Positions 18,101-24,015 of a DNA stretch of 37,517 nt are shown here, one piece after another (within the stretch, counting starts at the first letter, position 1; each line of letters opens with the position of its first letter). Below the pieces are notes generated by a model. The model was not told the DNA's origin. It saw nothing but the letters and a program-made list of their open reading frames with translations, and did not search any database. The DNA comes from a virus. The stretch covers positions 1 to 37,517 of the IMG/VR virus record IMGVR_UViG_3300044635_001626; one strand, 5' to 3'. The translations under genes were made by a program, and so were the position numbers.

Positions 18101-19835
18101 CCAGCCTGCGCCGGAGAAAAAGCCGGAGCCTGCACAGCCGGAAGCTGAGCCGAAGGCGAGTGAATCCTGGACTCCGGCGAGTTTTGCGGCAGCGCTTGCT
18201 GCTAACAAGGTGCCGCCAACACCGGAAAACCAACAGTATCGACTCAACAATGGACCGGCAATCGAGGAAGAGCTGAGGAAAATACCAAAGCCGGCTCAGC
18301 CAGGCCAAAAGCCTGCGAGGACTTGGACGCCGTCAAGTTTCGCGGAAGCGATGGTTGCAGGCAAAATAGACACAAGGACTCTCAGCGGAAAAGCCCTGAA
18401 GTTCTACCAGGACAACTTTGACGTAATCCAACGTGAGGTGACCTACGGGATTTTAGATTCGGTAAAACAAAAGTACCAACCGACGCCCGAGCAGCTTAAC
18501 GCGCAGATGCAAGCGCATCGAAACAAGGATGAAGCGTGGCCTGCCATTCACGAGTTGCCCCGTAACCAGTTTGTCAATGCTGGGAATGTTGGCCATGGTG
18601 GCGTGTTTGCCTTGGACAAGAAAACTGGCAAGGGTGTCCTGCTCTACAACGGCCAAAAACATGAGTTGACCGACCAGGAATTCAAGGATGGGCAAGTCGT
18701 CGCGAAGCCGAGTAAGATCCGCGCACGAATTCATCAGCAAGAAGCGGAGAAGCAATTCCTCGCTGCTGGCCAGGAAGGACTGCCGGAACATGCGAGAGAC
18801 ACATACGAGCAGCAAATCCAAGGGGCCTGGGCCAGCAGGAGAAAGGCTGCTCAAGGCCAAGTCGGCTCAAGCCAAGGCCAGGCAGAGGCGGCTCCGCCAG
18901 TCATGACCAGCTACGAGCGGCGCGGTCCAGCATCAATTGGCATTCAACCAGAACCAACTCCATCGCCCGAGGCACCAGAGCCACAGGATAACGCATTTGA
19001 TCCCAACGACCCGGCAAATGACCCGTTCAGCCCTGGCTACGTTCCTCCGGCTGAATCCCAGCAAAGCTTGCAGGGCCCTGCCCGTTCGATCCAGGTCGAT
19101 GCCGGCGTTCGAAACGCGCTGAACGAAGCCGCTATGAACACCCGTGGGAACAGGCATGCCATGGAGCATGCAATCCACGACTTTTTCCCTGGCGGCAGTC
19201 CTCAGCTGATCCAGCTTCTGAAAAACCACATCACCCAGCATTTCGCTGAAGACTTTGAAACTCTACGCCAGTTGCAGGATCGCCAGAAAGCGATCTTGCG
19301 TTCTCTGCCCAAGGGGAACACGGCAGAAGGCAGGAAGTTACTGAGCATGGTTCGCGCCGGCACCGACCTGGCAAGCCTTCAAAAGTATCTTCCAGGGTAT
19401 GACACATTGGCCGACGAGCTTCAGCAAAAATTCCCTACATATTTCGGGGGTGATGATCGAGACGAAAAGGTCAAAGACTTCATTTTCAACAAAGGCCTGA
19501 AGCGAAAGTCCTCTGACAGGATGGTCGAAGAATTCTGGTCGGCAATGCCGCCAGACTACACCGAGGCAATTCAGCACATGTTTGAAAATCCCGGGGACTT
19601 CCAGGTCATCGATTTGCCTGACGTGTCTGGCGAAAAGAACCGGGAAGAGGATCGTAGTTGGCAGGAAACAGTGCCATTCTCTGTGACTGCCGACAACGCT
19701 CTTGTCGAGCGTTTTTCGTCTGCTTGGCATTCTGGAGCACCTTGCCGTGGCAAAAGCAAAACCAACAGAAGCCCATCGACTTTTGAAAGAGGCCGAATCG
19801 AGGCCGCGATACGAAAGGCGCTCGTGGTGGTCTAG
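9186..19835 (+). CDS. Giant polyvalent protein, probable polyprotein (3549 aa)
   Basis: A single frame of 3549 codons from a GTG start. Domains in order: a zinc-binding module (KCQNCGREGL to FGTDCASKIAG, residues 45-90); an uncharacterised module with GYIHPKGHLLDLSGG (about 240-330); a ParB/DdrB-like module with VIGHDGRHRAIYL (about 430-515); three copies of one large domain (669-1189, 1286-1805, 2234-2639), each with HxEExQSDWH; a RadC-like JAB domain (1835-2200) with an intact H1963-x-H1965-x7-S1973-x2-D1976 metal site; and a long Pro/Gln-rich C-terminal region. This matches the phage polyvalent proteins, which are thought to be packaged and ejected into the host. Motifs of the type VERYA/VERFS occur at 135, 398, 649, 1275, 1814, 2217, 2648 and 3507, all at domain boundaries, suggesting proteolytic cutting into separate effectors. 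The last 30 codons overlap the next gene. Confidence 0.8.
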   Translation: MHGSSCFGRPVVDRFMHDLFGEEGKHAEGNFPKLVILGRTKHVTKCQNCGREGLKNTVVCAKLGDDGHPTKEYFYFGTDCASKIAGRKQEDVDAEADEQEAKGRPRVPKPKAVKPNEGQQELALRFQAAITAAFVERFSAEQASNEQPAAPKYDFSRAILNGMSRKLKSQGFDVRGSDDVKQLLGRGHVFKDGEFTHDAWKNAYHAAAGSVDKRKQTKQNQADVRKLMPNVNWEVVNSLKPTHNHRVAGYIHPKGHLLDLSGGDPTGRTRGEDHRIVGGYEAIEELGAHHGWIRYMPEAGALELRKQPTPAQVRQIQRLINIHNGEIYLDLHDGIGERNSPEDYERSDQFYRQPRRKWSGEFRPGAKASRILNAIKQFYAGQEPPRTIRDQFSRKALVERYASSEQDGDRFFEESVLRQAKNQPAKSRERVVYMHPNEFLKMAEGLHNGPSQDKISGIHQAVSSGVRLDAIPELKFDHDGNGTATVIGHDGRHRAIYLRDNHGVTQIPVRLVSVGGPGGAIRWGSQEPGSFDRIKGQWPQVLKGETNGRVRFPVGDLRSQSSQAGLDAHEQQPNDLFGNPVKPAPAAPAKFDSNKGKQQSLFAGLNAKEGQMNLFADDGVPDDLVAKSQEPDGPPQQRSLFSAVADALVERYATRKLPDAYKPSWYLKSAQLLAQRMPEQAPASQVLALLRNNQISPDELDWTGLQSHLESLGNSPVRRDDMLKLAKGMRVKEKWLHGQQTKYPDQVLPAGQQYKELLLTLPKDKQPMPFKHQHWGSTPNVLAHARMHGMIGADGKQHLHIEEIQSDWHQKGRHETYIGRNMFQPVTELPPHYKVSQELTLSSHALAWDARKAEYNRVVGAHPDFGDESKVLKLPNGQELLDLDHLVSSAFFQNQVPNKRTFDDWLSLVRNYVPDAFTNVSLEPQPRWVVQDTSIPGKHTIEGSTREKAIAEALRIHNARALDQVKAKGVPDAPFKNNWRSLMMKRILDFAAKNGYHRVTWTPGEEQAARWNEGFHANNFHYEPNGGHFYIEDSRVAGGGLKVAQGFVRRDGTLQIDSEYSRFANMHHLHGRHVDNLFGQGFHGQIQDAINGHAFRGKHENGNHHIPLKINQPFFIGGEKKKKLYDEMLPSDTAKVIKPHGGVLNHFELNVPEYSGEKPSYTRKLKVQGFDITPQMRESVIGKGQSLFSARGDDDVFVERHQSPARNEQGFASFRLGAGMKPAGSSESAENGAEKSRKIADVIRTALSKVVRKPKSEEEKKESFGIGRRVADVLTERYSTPYTLRSAKLIREKIPDNVPANQALATLRNNQISPDEMQWTGLEEYLTTLGDSRISKKHILKMLDSVRLGETIRSENASSSENWDHVGGGPKYAAYSTPFGYQKNYREMLLQWRNPRTQLTSPYSEPGYKSSHFPEHNVLAHVRLTDRMTAHHDSRELHRKIIAGQNLTPEESESYRAHTGFGAREPNAAVRPKATLHIEELQSDWHNEGRKHGYKSKAEERNLYDLDQLVRDAFAKRSMVDDSPIDPELTWKLYKSSTANYDGAPEGPMAKTYHNAVIRRMIHYAVNNGYDRVTWAPGWEHGRRYPGGMHHVKHIDYAPAEAILEGSKLYAMPGWNIWAYDHSGRMIPQDDLDRLVNRNYRLKGGFTHHEIRSLFGDEVAGSIIGGKGRNLPGQAYKRVRPTQPLAIGHEAGLRKLYDHEMPKHVTKIIKPFNGQLQQFHMSHRDGYPGRFEHRKGVGGYDIIDKATGKIALDGMGSPHTGLPLKLSKQLAWSYDRDSQSAPVMGFDITPEMREHFKKEGPQLFSVEVSNDWSGERYSAAWNEPHEHFPDWPDASSFQEQPVSKRPSISDRIAKQLLGKRSQGVSVRAAVLPEPLKRNYLSFVGKSLGAQHKHVENLGKLVQRYRDPRYETLRAVFLKGNKVVGANAVTSRHPSAVAYQPNIHIRGIYEDAHSLGADSVWMVHNHPTGNASPSPQDHAATAKMQQMFQQYNQQVAAHGYTLQPKIAGHLIVNHDHFTTHQPGDPHGTHQRHELKKPGKPLFRTVKTDGNDPKQNQLGLPINGPGQVANLGWNIHKNPKAAVVALADVRANLRALLDVDASHFTSDDPSHGIKLMGALRRMHRKLGTAAAFLYLPKGMKLNHINPAVREHGAFLDVIHHNDHSTVGMRIGQNSHDMMDVFEKAKHPMLAGKRSRDFSRDRGPEKPVASQFAAHWEASIERFAAKRRANDLWKFRSVEELQSLPEYLPASQALATLVNRNVSPDELKWTGLERALAKAGNNPVSRDELIKLASAFSMTEKIAPAGQLSSIDYSDYNYKNGQNPFELLVGLPAGYRTAVGVKTPTKVSHRHWQHDNVLAHMRGQDMASVDGKKHLHLEELQSDWHQAGRDHGYSEEKVPSAKQIAEFFNQNRAKFDNDYAFPYPGFASEHTWETLSPAYRRDVRNSVVSAMSGDRMPAAPFSKHWHMMLMKRAIKLAADQGHDRISWPVGSEHAKRYSLTQKIHSLGYDPEGQVLHLRQITPAGNASPWSSVGETVPPDRLHKYVGRGVAANLLAAPKLITGPGGNAVHHLSGKDLEIGGDGMKWYDVALVNDTNKLLKKMGGGRVYQTHVDAGSDGHKPVHTFDITPEMKAHVSGQVSLFSLVSDDDLELERYEGGEGPERYFLSTITGAMDRTEQGLKNLWNKANDRLGDTKTWNRVQDFGDKQAGRIGGFAERIDKAGQHLHSKLDEWVSRPGTLRGKATEAIDNTVGKLMGQKPAKTPYEPISGVQPGTHIWLNGPHTLKQSGGILPHMTRGKLVREESSTHARVDVNGVHVVLPKQNLYYAFDPNRAKSTPDASQQQAQQAEPAAGQASATIPGRPEPSKAKFTNPEQRHPHEILPGDLIHQKNPKTGEWVHYQVDRVNKPKNTEPGREHEINAFDVTQVEYDPESPNNVRRTETRASIRASKRNELGHKEFLKFASSTLKPSAMKMQKDQPAPEKKPEPAQPEAEPKASESWTPASFAAALAANKVPPTPENQQYRLNNGPAIEEELRKIPKPAQPGQKPARTWTPSSFAEAMVAGKIDTRTLSGKALKFYQDNFDVIQREVTYGILDSVKQKYQPTPEQLNAQMQAHRNKDEAWPAIHELPRNQFVNAGNVGHGGVFALDKKTGKGVLLYNGQKHELTDQEFKDGQVVAKPSKIRARIHQQEAEKQFLAAGQEGLPEHARDTYEQQIQGAWASRRKAAQGQVGSSQGQAEAAPPVMTSYERRGPASIGIQPEPTPSPEAPEPQDNAFDPNDPANDPFSPGYVPPAESQQSLQGPARSIQVDAGVRNALNEAAMNTRGNRHAMEHAIHDFFPGGSPQLIQLLKNHITQHFAEDFETLRQLQDRQKAILRSLPKGNTAEGRKLLSMVRAGTDLASLQKYLPGYDTLADELQQKFPTYFGGDDRDEKVKDFIFNKGLKRKSSDRMVEEFWSAMPPDYTEAIQHMFENPGDFQVIDLPDVSGEKNREEDRSWQETVPFSVTADNALVERFSSAWHSGAPCRGKSKTNRSPSTFERGRIEAAIRKALVVV
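11190..12752 (+). repeat. Large polyvalent domain, copy 1
   Basis: Residues 669-1189 of the giant protein. Landmarks shared by all three copies are an opening ISPDELDWTGL, a middle LHIEEIQSDWHQ, then MKRILDFAAKNGYHRVTWT and a closing FDITPQMR followed by GQSLFS. The copies are alike in protein but diverged in DNA, so the duplication is old. Confidence 0.75.
13041..14600 (+). repeat. Large polyvalent domain, copy 2
   Basis: Residues 1286-1805 of the giant protein. Landmarks are ISPDEMQWTGL, LHIEELQSDWHN, IRRMIHYAVNNGYDRVTWA, FDITPEMR and GPQLFS. The conserved acidic and histidine residues of the central motif are intact, so all three copies may be active. Confidence 0.75.
15885..17102 (+). 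repeat. Large polyvalent domain, copy 3
   Basis: Residues 2234-2639 of the giant protein, over 100 residues shorter than the other copies. Landmarks are VSPDELKWTGL, LHLEELQSDWHQ, MKRAIKLAADQGHDRISW, FDITPEMK and QVSLFS. The section between the last two landmarks is the most changed. Confidence 0.7.
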
Positions 19836-20007
19836 CCTGACCGATGAACAGCGAGAAGGGATTCAGCAGGCAGCTCTGTGTTTGGAACAGAACGGCCTGC
19901 CGATGATCAGCCTGGTTCGAGCTATTCAAAAGCGGTATGGCGTGAAAGCAAAAGAAACGGCTATTCGAGTTGTCGTCAGGGAGCTGCTCCGCAATGGCCA
20001 AAAATGA
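19747..20007 (+). CDS. Small helical, possibly DNA-binding protein (86 aa)
   Basis: An 86-residue protein read in a different frame from the giant gene and overlapping its last 89 bases. I prefer the GTG at 19747 (MAKAKPTEAHRLL) because GGAG lies about nine bases upstream; an earlier TTG at 19702 is possible. The C-terminal half (SLVRAIQKRYGVKAKETAIR) has the spacing of a helix-turn-helix. It overlaps the following phosphoesterase gene by 14 bases. It could be a small regulator or a small terminase-like protein; neither is certain. Confidence 0.55.
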   Translation: MAKAKPTEAHRLLKEAESRPRYERRSWWSSLTDEQREGIQQAALCLEQNGLPMISLVRAIQKRYGVKAKETAIRVVVRELLRNGQK

Positions 20008-20977
20008 CCTGATTGACAGCGCGTATTCCGACTACTCGGACGAGCAAAAAGGTCGAAGAGACCTTGAGCGGCTGAAAAAGCACAATGCCAGGCTGCAAAT
20101 GATCTGCGACCAGCAGTCAGAGCAGCTCGAGTCAATGAAAAAGGCTAAGTTCAGCTTCAGCAAGCAGCGACCGCAAAAGCCTGGGAAGACATTCCTGCGG
20201 TTCATTGTCCCTGACACCCACGGCTCCCTGGTTGACCAGGCTGCTATCACTGCAATGTTTGCCGACCTGGAGCGGATGGGGTCCAGTGTTCGCGAAGTCA
20301 TCCTAATGGGCGACCACCTCGAGTGCGGCGGGTTCCTGGCCCAGCATCACGTCTTAGGCTACGTCGCGCAGAGCGAATACACTTTCGCCGACGACGTCAT
20401 GGCGGCTAATGCATTCTTGGATGAGGTCCAACGATTGGCACCAAAAGCCCGAGTCTATTACCTCGAGGGGAACCACGAGAATCGGATTGAGCGGTGGATC
20501 GTTGACCAGGTTCTCGGGCATGCCAAAGACGCTGCGTTTCTCCACAAAATGTTCAGCACCAAGAATGTCCTTGGGCTAGACAAGCGAGGCATCCAGTTCT
20601 TTTCGTCAGGCGAAAAGTACGGTTTGCGAGTTCCAGGAGCGATCAAGCTGGGCCCCTGCCACTTTCTCCACGGCTCAAACCATGGCAAAGACGTCGCCCG
20701 CAAGATGGCCGGAATGTTTGGTGGAAACGTCGTTTTCGCGCACGTCCACACGCAGCAAAGCGTCACCGTCCGAACGGTATCGAGCGGTGAAATCGGAGCC
20801 TGGTGCCCTGGCTGTGTTTGCCAGCTTCAGCCTCTCTATCGGCACAGCACGATCACCGACTGGAGTCAGGGTTACGGTCTCCAGATTGTGCGGTCCAGCA
20901 CTCTCGACTTCTTGCACTGCAACGTGCCGTTGATCGACGGCCAAAGCCTGCTCCAGGGATTCGCTGGGATGTTCTAG
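19994..20977 (+). CDS. Calcineurin-like metallophosphoesterase (327 aa)
   Basis: A 327-residue protein with the full metal-binding set of the calcineurin-like phosphoesterase family: PDTHG (D74, H76), MGDH (D107), GNHE (N160, H161), HGSNH (H226) and HVH (250-252). These enzymes use two metal ions to hydrolyse phosphoesters such as nucleotides, DNA ends or phosphoproteins. The first 60 residues are a charged helix, likely a coiled coil (RDLERLKKHNARLQMI). I chose the ATG at 19994 (MAKNDL), with AGGGAG about ten bases upstream. Phages often carry such enzymes; the substrate here is unknown. It ends the long rightward block and is followed by a 308-bp non-coding gap. Confidence 0.8.
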   Translation: MAKNDLIDSAYSDYSDEQKGRRDLERLKKHNARLQMICDQQSEQLESMKKAKFSFSKQRPQKPGKTFLRFIVPDTHGSLVDQAAITAMFADLERMGSSVREVILMGDHLECGGFLAQHHVLGYVAQSEYTFADDVMAANAFLDEVQRLAPKARVYYLEGNHENRIERWIVDQVLGHAKDAAFLHKMFSTKNVLGLDKRGIQFFSSGEKYGLRVPGAIKLGPCHFLHGSNHGKDVARKMAGMFGGNVVFAHVHTQQSVTVRTVSSGEIGAWCPGCVCQLQPLYRHSTITDWSQGYGLQIVRSSTLDFLHCNVPLIDGQSLLQGFAGMF

Positions 20978-21285
20978 CGTAACCCCAAAGCACGTCGAGC
21001 CAATAATCAGCATCATCGTCGTCGAAGTCAAACATGACCGGAACCCTCCAGCCCCCAAGAGCGATTTTAAGTCGCCGAGGCCTCGGAGCATTGTGGATTT
21101 TTGCTGTCAACTGTTAATATCCACTTGCCTTTACCGTTCGGGATTATTTGCCGCAGAAACGGCCTGGTTATCCCGCTCGGGAAAACGGCGATTTGCGAGA
21201 TTTGACACGCTGGGCGATTGTCTGATAATTGCGGCGCACAGCGGGAGGAATCTGCTCATCCTTACCCTTTGATAGCCTTTTGCGT
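20978..21285 (+). promoter_or_regulatory. Intergenic region with strong promoter and operator site 7
   Basis: No convincing gene is seen in this 308-bp gap. It holds a 12-bp palindrome CCGAGGCCTCGG (21075-21086). A strong rightward promoter has a perfect -35 TTGACA (21202-21207), a 16-bp spacer and -10 GATAAT (21224-21229). Operator copy ATAGCCTTTTGCGTAT (21272-21287) lies about 43 bp downstream of the -10 element, running into the ATG at 21286. A degenerate further copy (ATATCCACTTGCCTTT, 21117-21132) may be a weak site. Confidence 0.65.
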
Positions 21286-21570
21286 ATGACCAACACAACC
21301 GAACCGACGCCGCCAATACATGCGCTTGTTCAGGTGCTGAACACAGCTTATGGACCGTATGCTTTTGGCGTTTGCAGTCTTTTGCTGATTTGGTTCACCA
21401 TCGTCCAGCCGGAGCTCAGGGCAAACAAACTGGACTTCGACACCTTCAACAAAAGCCTGGTAACGATGCAGCAGATAGGCTCGCAGCAAGAGGCTATTTC
21501 GCAAGCTTTGAGCGTGAACGCACGTCAGCTCGAGAGAATGATTGACCGCCTGGAGGAGGATAAGAAGTGA
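21286..21570 (+). CDS. Holin/spanin-like membrane protein (94 aa)
   Basis: A 94-residue protein with one transmembrane segment (YAFGVCSLLLIWFTIV, about residues 25-40) followed by a charged coiled-coil region (AISQALSVNARQLERM). The ATG at 21286 lies inside operator site 7 and has no ribosome site. It overlaps the next gene, another single-span protein. Two adjacent small membrane proteins with coiled coils are typical of phage lysis cassettes (holin, i-spanin), so a lysis role is plausible but rests on topology only. Confidence 0.5.
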   Translation: MTNTTEPTPPIHALVQVLNTAYGPYAFGVCSLLLIWFTIVQPELRANKLDFDTFNKSLVTMQQIGSQQEAISQALSVNARQLERMIDRLEEDKK

Positions 21571-21869
21571 CCTCTCATGGGTATCGGCCATACGACCACA
21601 TCCAACGCAGCCTGACACTCAGCTCGTGGGTCAACATCGTCCAGGTGACACTGCTGAGCATGTTGCTGGTGTTCATTGCATGTCGTCAGCCAAGCATTCG
21701 GCAGCTTAATGAGGTTGCCGAGCTGACCAGCCTCACTCAGGGCCGGGTTCTGGTGGTCGAAGAACGAATCAACAACGCTTTGTCGCTGGTCGGGGAGATT
21801 GAGCGGCAAATCAGAGACTTGACCGCCCAGGTGGTCGCACTGCAACACAAGCAACCGGGAGTAAACTGA
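21567..21869 (+). CDS. Spanin-like membrane protein (100 aa)
   Basis: A 100-residue protein from a GTG start that overlaps the previous stop (GTGA), with GGAGGA upstream. It has one transmembrane segment (WVNIVQVTLLSMLLVFIAC, about residues 21-39) and then a long amphipathic helix (VEERINNALSLVGEIERQ). This topology fits an inner-membrane spanin (Rz-like) or a holin partner. The cysteine at the end of the segment resembles a weak lipobox, so a lipoprotein is an alternative. No sequence family is recognised. Confidence 0.5.
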   Translation: MTSHGYRPYDHIQRSLTLSSWVNIVQVTLLSMLLVFIACRQPSIRQLNEVAELTSLTQGRVLVVEERINNALSLVGEIERQIRDLTAQVVALQHKQPGVN

Positions 21870-22300
21870 TGAGTTCGTATGCAAAATACTGGCAATCACA
21901 GCCGCTGTTGACTGACAAGAGTTTCACCGACCTTCAGTGCGACGAGCGGGGGAATCTTCGGGTTGTCGGCACAATCAAGCCCTACGCCGCGACCGGGTCA
22001 ACATTCAACGCCAGTTTAGCGCTGTCCACGACCACTCCTGCTGCCATTCAAGCGGCTGCTGGCGCGGGCCTGAAGCGGCACCTGACGGCACTGCAAGCCA
22101 TCAACACCGGAGCGGCCGTCACGGAGCTAATCATCCTCGATGGTGCAACCGAGCGATGGCGGCTGACTCTGCCGGTCAATGTTCCGGTGGCGTTTGAGTT
22201 CCCCACCGAAATCCTCACGACGGCCAACACGGCCCTCAATGCCAACCTGTCGGTCGCCGGCACTGTCCGCGTCAATTTCCAGGGCTACACCGGGGCGTAA
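21869..22300 (+). CDS. Beta-rich virion protein (143 aa)
   Basis: A 143-residue protein starting at an ATG that overlaps the previous TGA by one base, with GGGAG upstream. The second half (RHLTALQAINTGAAVTELI, ILDGATERWRLTLP, ANTALNANLSVAGTVRVN) has the pattern of a jelly-roll-like module common in phage tail and decoration proteins. It is probably a structural tail or surface protein. Its position beside the lysis-like pair and the fibre gene agrees with late expression. Confidence 0.5.
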   Translation: MSSYAKYWQSQPLLTDKSFTDLQCDERGNLRVVGTIKPYAATGSTFNASLALSTTTPAAIQAAAGAGLKRHLTALQAINTGAAVTELIILDGATERWRLTLPVNVPVAFEFPTEILTTANTALNANLSVAGTVRVNFQGYTGA

Positions 22301-22308
22301 AGGAATCC

Positions 22309-22836
22309 ATGAATCGCCGTTCCATCTTGCTTGTTGCTGTCGTTTGGCTGGCATCGTTCCTGCTTGCTGCCGAGGGGTTTTCGCAAACCTACTACTGGGC
22401 CGTAAACAGAAACGCAGCGGCTTTTCGTTGGCCAGGTCGAACGGAGGCACAGACCTCCGCATTGGTCAACGAGGCGCTCGCCGAGTTCAACAAACACTCC
22501 AAGCTGCAAATCAAGCCTTGGAGCGGCAAAGGCCCCTACCACATCGTTTTTGCATTTAATCCCAAGGTCGCTCAAAACGCTTTGGGAACTGCGGAGACAA
22601 AGAACGGGCGGGCGCTGATAACGATAAACAGCGTCCGGCCTGTGAGCGACAAAGCTGCTCGCAGCGTCATCCTGCATGAGCTTTTCCACGAACCGCTGCG
22701 ATACAAAGCCAGTCCGCCTGCCGATAAGTGGGGCCATCATCCCAACCAGGGCTGTGTTTTCAACATCAACGCCAGCAGCGACAGGCTCTGCCCAGACGAA
22801 ATTGCTTGGCTCAGGAAGAAGTACGGGGCTCGATAA
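22309..22836 (+). CDS. Exported zinc metallopeptidase, metzincin-like (175 aa)
   Basis: A 175-residue protein with a clear Sec signal peptide (RSILLVAVVWLASFLLA, cut probably near residue 26). The catalytic motif HELFH (H123, E124, H127) is followed by WGHH (H143/H144) as a possible third zinc ligand. The distance is longer than the usual HExxHxxGxxH of matrixins, so the fold assignment is uncertain. Ribosome site AAAGGA precedes the ATG. It may act on host envelope proteins during lysis or be retained on the virion. It sits directly before the adhesin fibre. Confidence 0.6.
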   Translation: MNRRSILLVAVVWLASFLLAAEGFSQTYYWAVNRNAAAFRWPGRTEAQTSALVNEALAEFNKHSKLQIKPWSGKGPYHIVFAFNPKVAQNALGTAETKNGRALITINSVRPVSDKAARSVILHELFHEPLRYKASPPADKWGHHPNQGCVFNINASSDRLCPDEIAWLRKKYGAR

Positions 22837-22839
22837 ACC

Positions 22840-24015
22840 ATGCCAGACCTGACAGTAAGCACAGTTGTTGACACGTTCATGCAGGCCACGACCAAAGCGG
22901 CCATGCAGGACGCTGTCAATTTGGGTACAGGTTCAGGTGCGTCGGCATTTGGCTTTGGCAGCACTGCCAGCAATACTTTTTCTTCAGCATTTGGCTTTAA
23001 CTGCACTGCCAGCGGCTTATACTCCTCAGCATTTGGTTACGCCAACACTGCCAGCGGAAACAACTCTTCAGCATTTGGCTACAACAACGTAGCTAGCGGA
23101 AATTACTCCTCAGCAGTTGGTTACGGCAGCGCAGCTAGTGGAGAACACTCCTCAGCTATTGGCTTATCCTGCTTGGCTTCCACCCTGAATTCAGTTGTCG
23201 TCGGCCGTTCCTGCTTTACCCACACTACGGGTCTTGCCTCGGTCAACGTCGGTTTGCTCAACAACCAAACTGGCGGGACGTTAAACGCAACTACCGGAGC
23301 AATCACTGGCACGCCAGCGGCCCTGACCACGCAGGGTAAGCTGACAGTGGCAGTTGGGATTCGGAACAACACGACCGGAGACCGTGCAGTAGCGATTGGT
23401 TACCAAAACACTGCTAGTGGAACTTTCGCCACATCATTTGGTTACCTCAACACTGCCAGCGGCATATACTCCTCCGCATTTGGATACGGCAACAATGCCA
23501 CCTCAAGCAGCTCCACGGCTGTTGGGTTTAACAACAACGCCAGTCTCACGAAAGCCTCAGCGTTTGGAGGCGAAAACTCTGCCAGCGGAGAATACTCCTT
23601 GGCAGTTGGTTATGGCAACTCAGCCAGCGGCACCTACTCCTCAGTATTAGGTTACAGCAACGTAGCCAGTGGAGTTGCATCTTCGGCATTTGGTTACAAC
23701 AACACAGCCAGTGGTATTAATTCTTGTGCATTTGGTTACCAAACAACAACAACCGTAGCCAACACGGTTGAACTTGGTTACTGGTCAAGCGGTACCGCCC
23801 GAGGTTCTGCAATCCGTCTCGGTGGTGGCATGGCGGCACTGCCCGTCGTCAATTCCGCGACCGAACCGTCTGACGGTGGAGCGACCGCTGGCAGCGAGGC
23901 GGCTGGTGCATTGCCTCGTGGCATGTGGTCTATCCGTCGCAATGGCCTGAGCTTCATCCTCGACTACAACGATGCGGGAACAGTCAAAAATCTAACACTG
24001 GGCACCGTGACATGA
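22840..24015 (+). CDS. YadA-head-type adhesin/tail fibre (391 aa)
   Basis: A 391-residue protein made mostly of 14-residue repeats of the form SSAFGYxNTASGxY, the left-handed beta-roll of YadA/Hep_Hag trimeric adhesins. There are two blocks of repeats (about residues 25-125 and 180-310) separated by a different stretch with FTHTTGLASVNVG. The C-terminus ends in a short beta domain (NGLSFILDYNDAGTVKN). In phages, such proteins are fibres that bind the host surface. The repeat blocks are likely to change length by recombination. The stop overlaps the start of the sulfotransferase. Confidence 0.75.
   Translation: MPDLTVSTVVDTFMQATTKAAMQDAVNLGTGSGASAFGFGSTASNTFSSAFGFNCTASGLYSSAFGYANTASGNNSSAFGYNNVASGNYSSAVGYGSAASGEHSSAIGLSCLASTLNSVVVGRSCFTHTTGLASVNVGLLNNQTGGTLNATTGAITGTPAALTTQGKLTVAVGIRNNTTGDRAVAIGYQNTASGTFATSFGYLNTASGIYSSAFGYGNNATSSSSTAVGFNNNASLTKASAFGGENSASGEYSLAVGYGNSASGTYSSVLGYSNVASGVASSAFGYNNTASGINSCAFGYQTTTTVANTVELGYWSSGTARGSAIRLGGGMAALPVVNSATEPSDGGATAGSEAAGALPRGMWSIRRNGLSFILDYNDAGTVKNLTLGTVT

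Noticed and set aside
20675-21110. Leftward open frames overlapping the metallophosphoesterase gene
   Set aside because: They mostly mirror the phosphoesterase gene in another frame, lack ribosome sites and would conflict with a well-supported gene.
22930-23760. Regularly spaced 42-bp DNA repeats that might look like a CRISPR array
   Set aside because: The repeats keep the reading frame and encode 14-residue YadA-type units with no unique spacers, so they are protein repeats.
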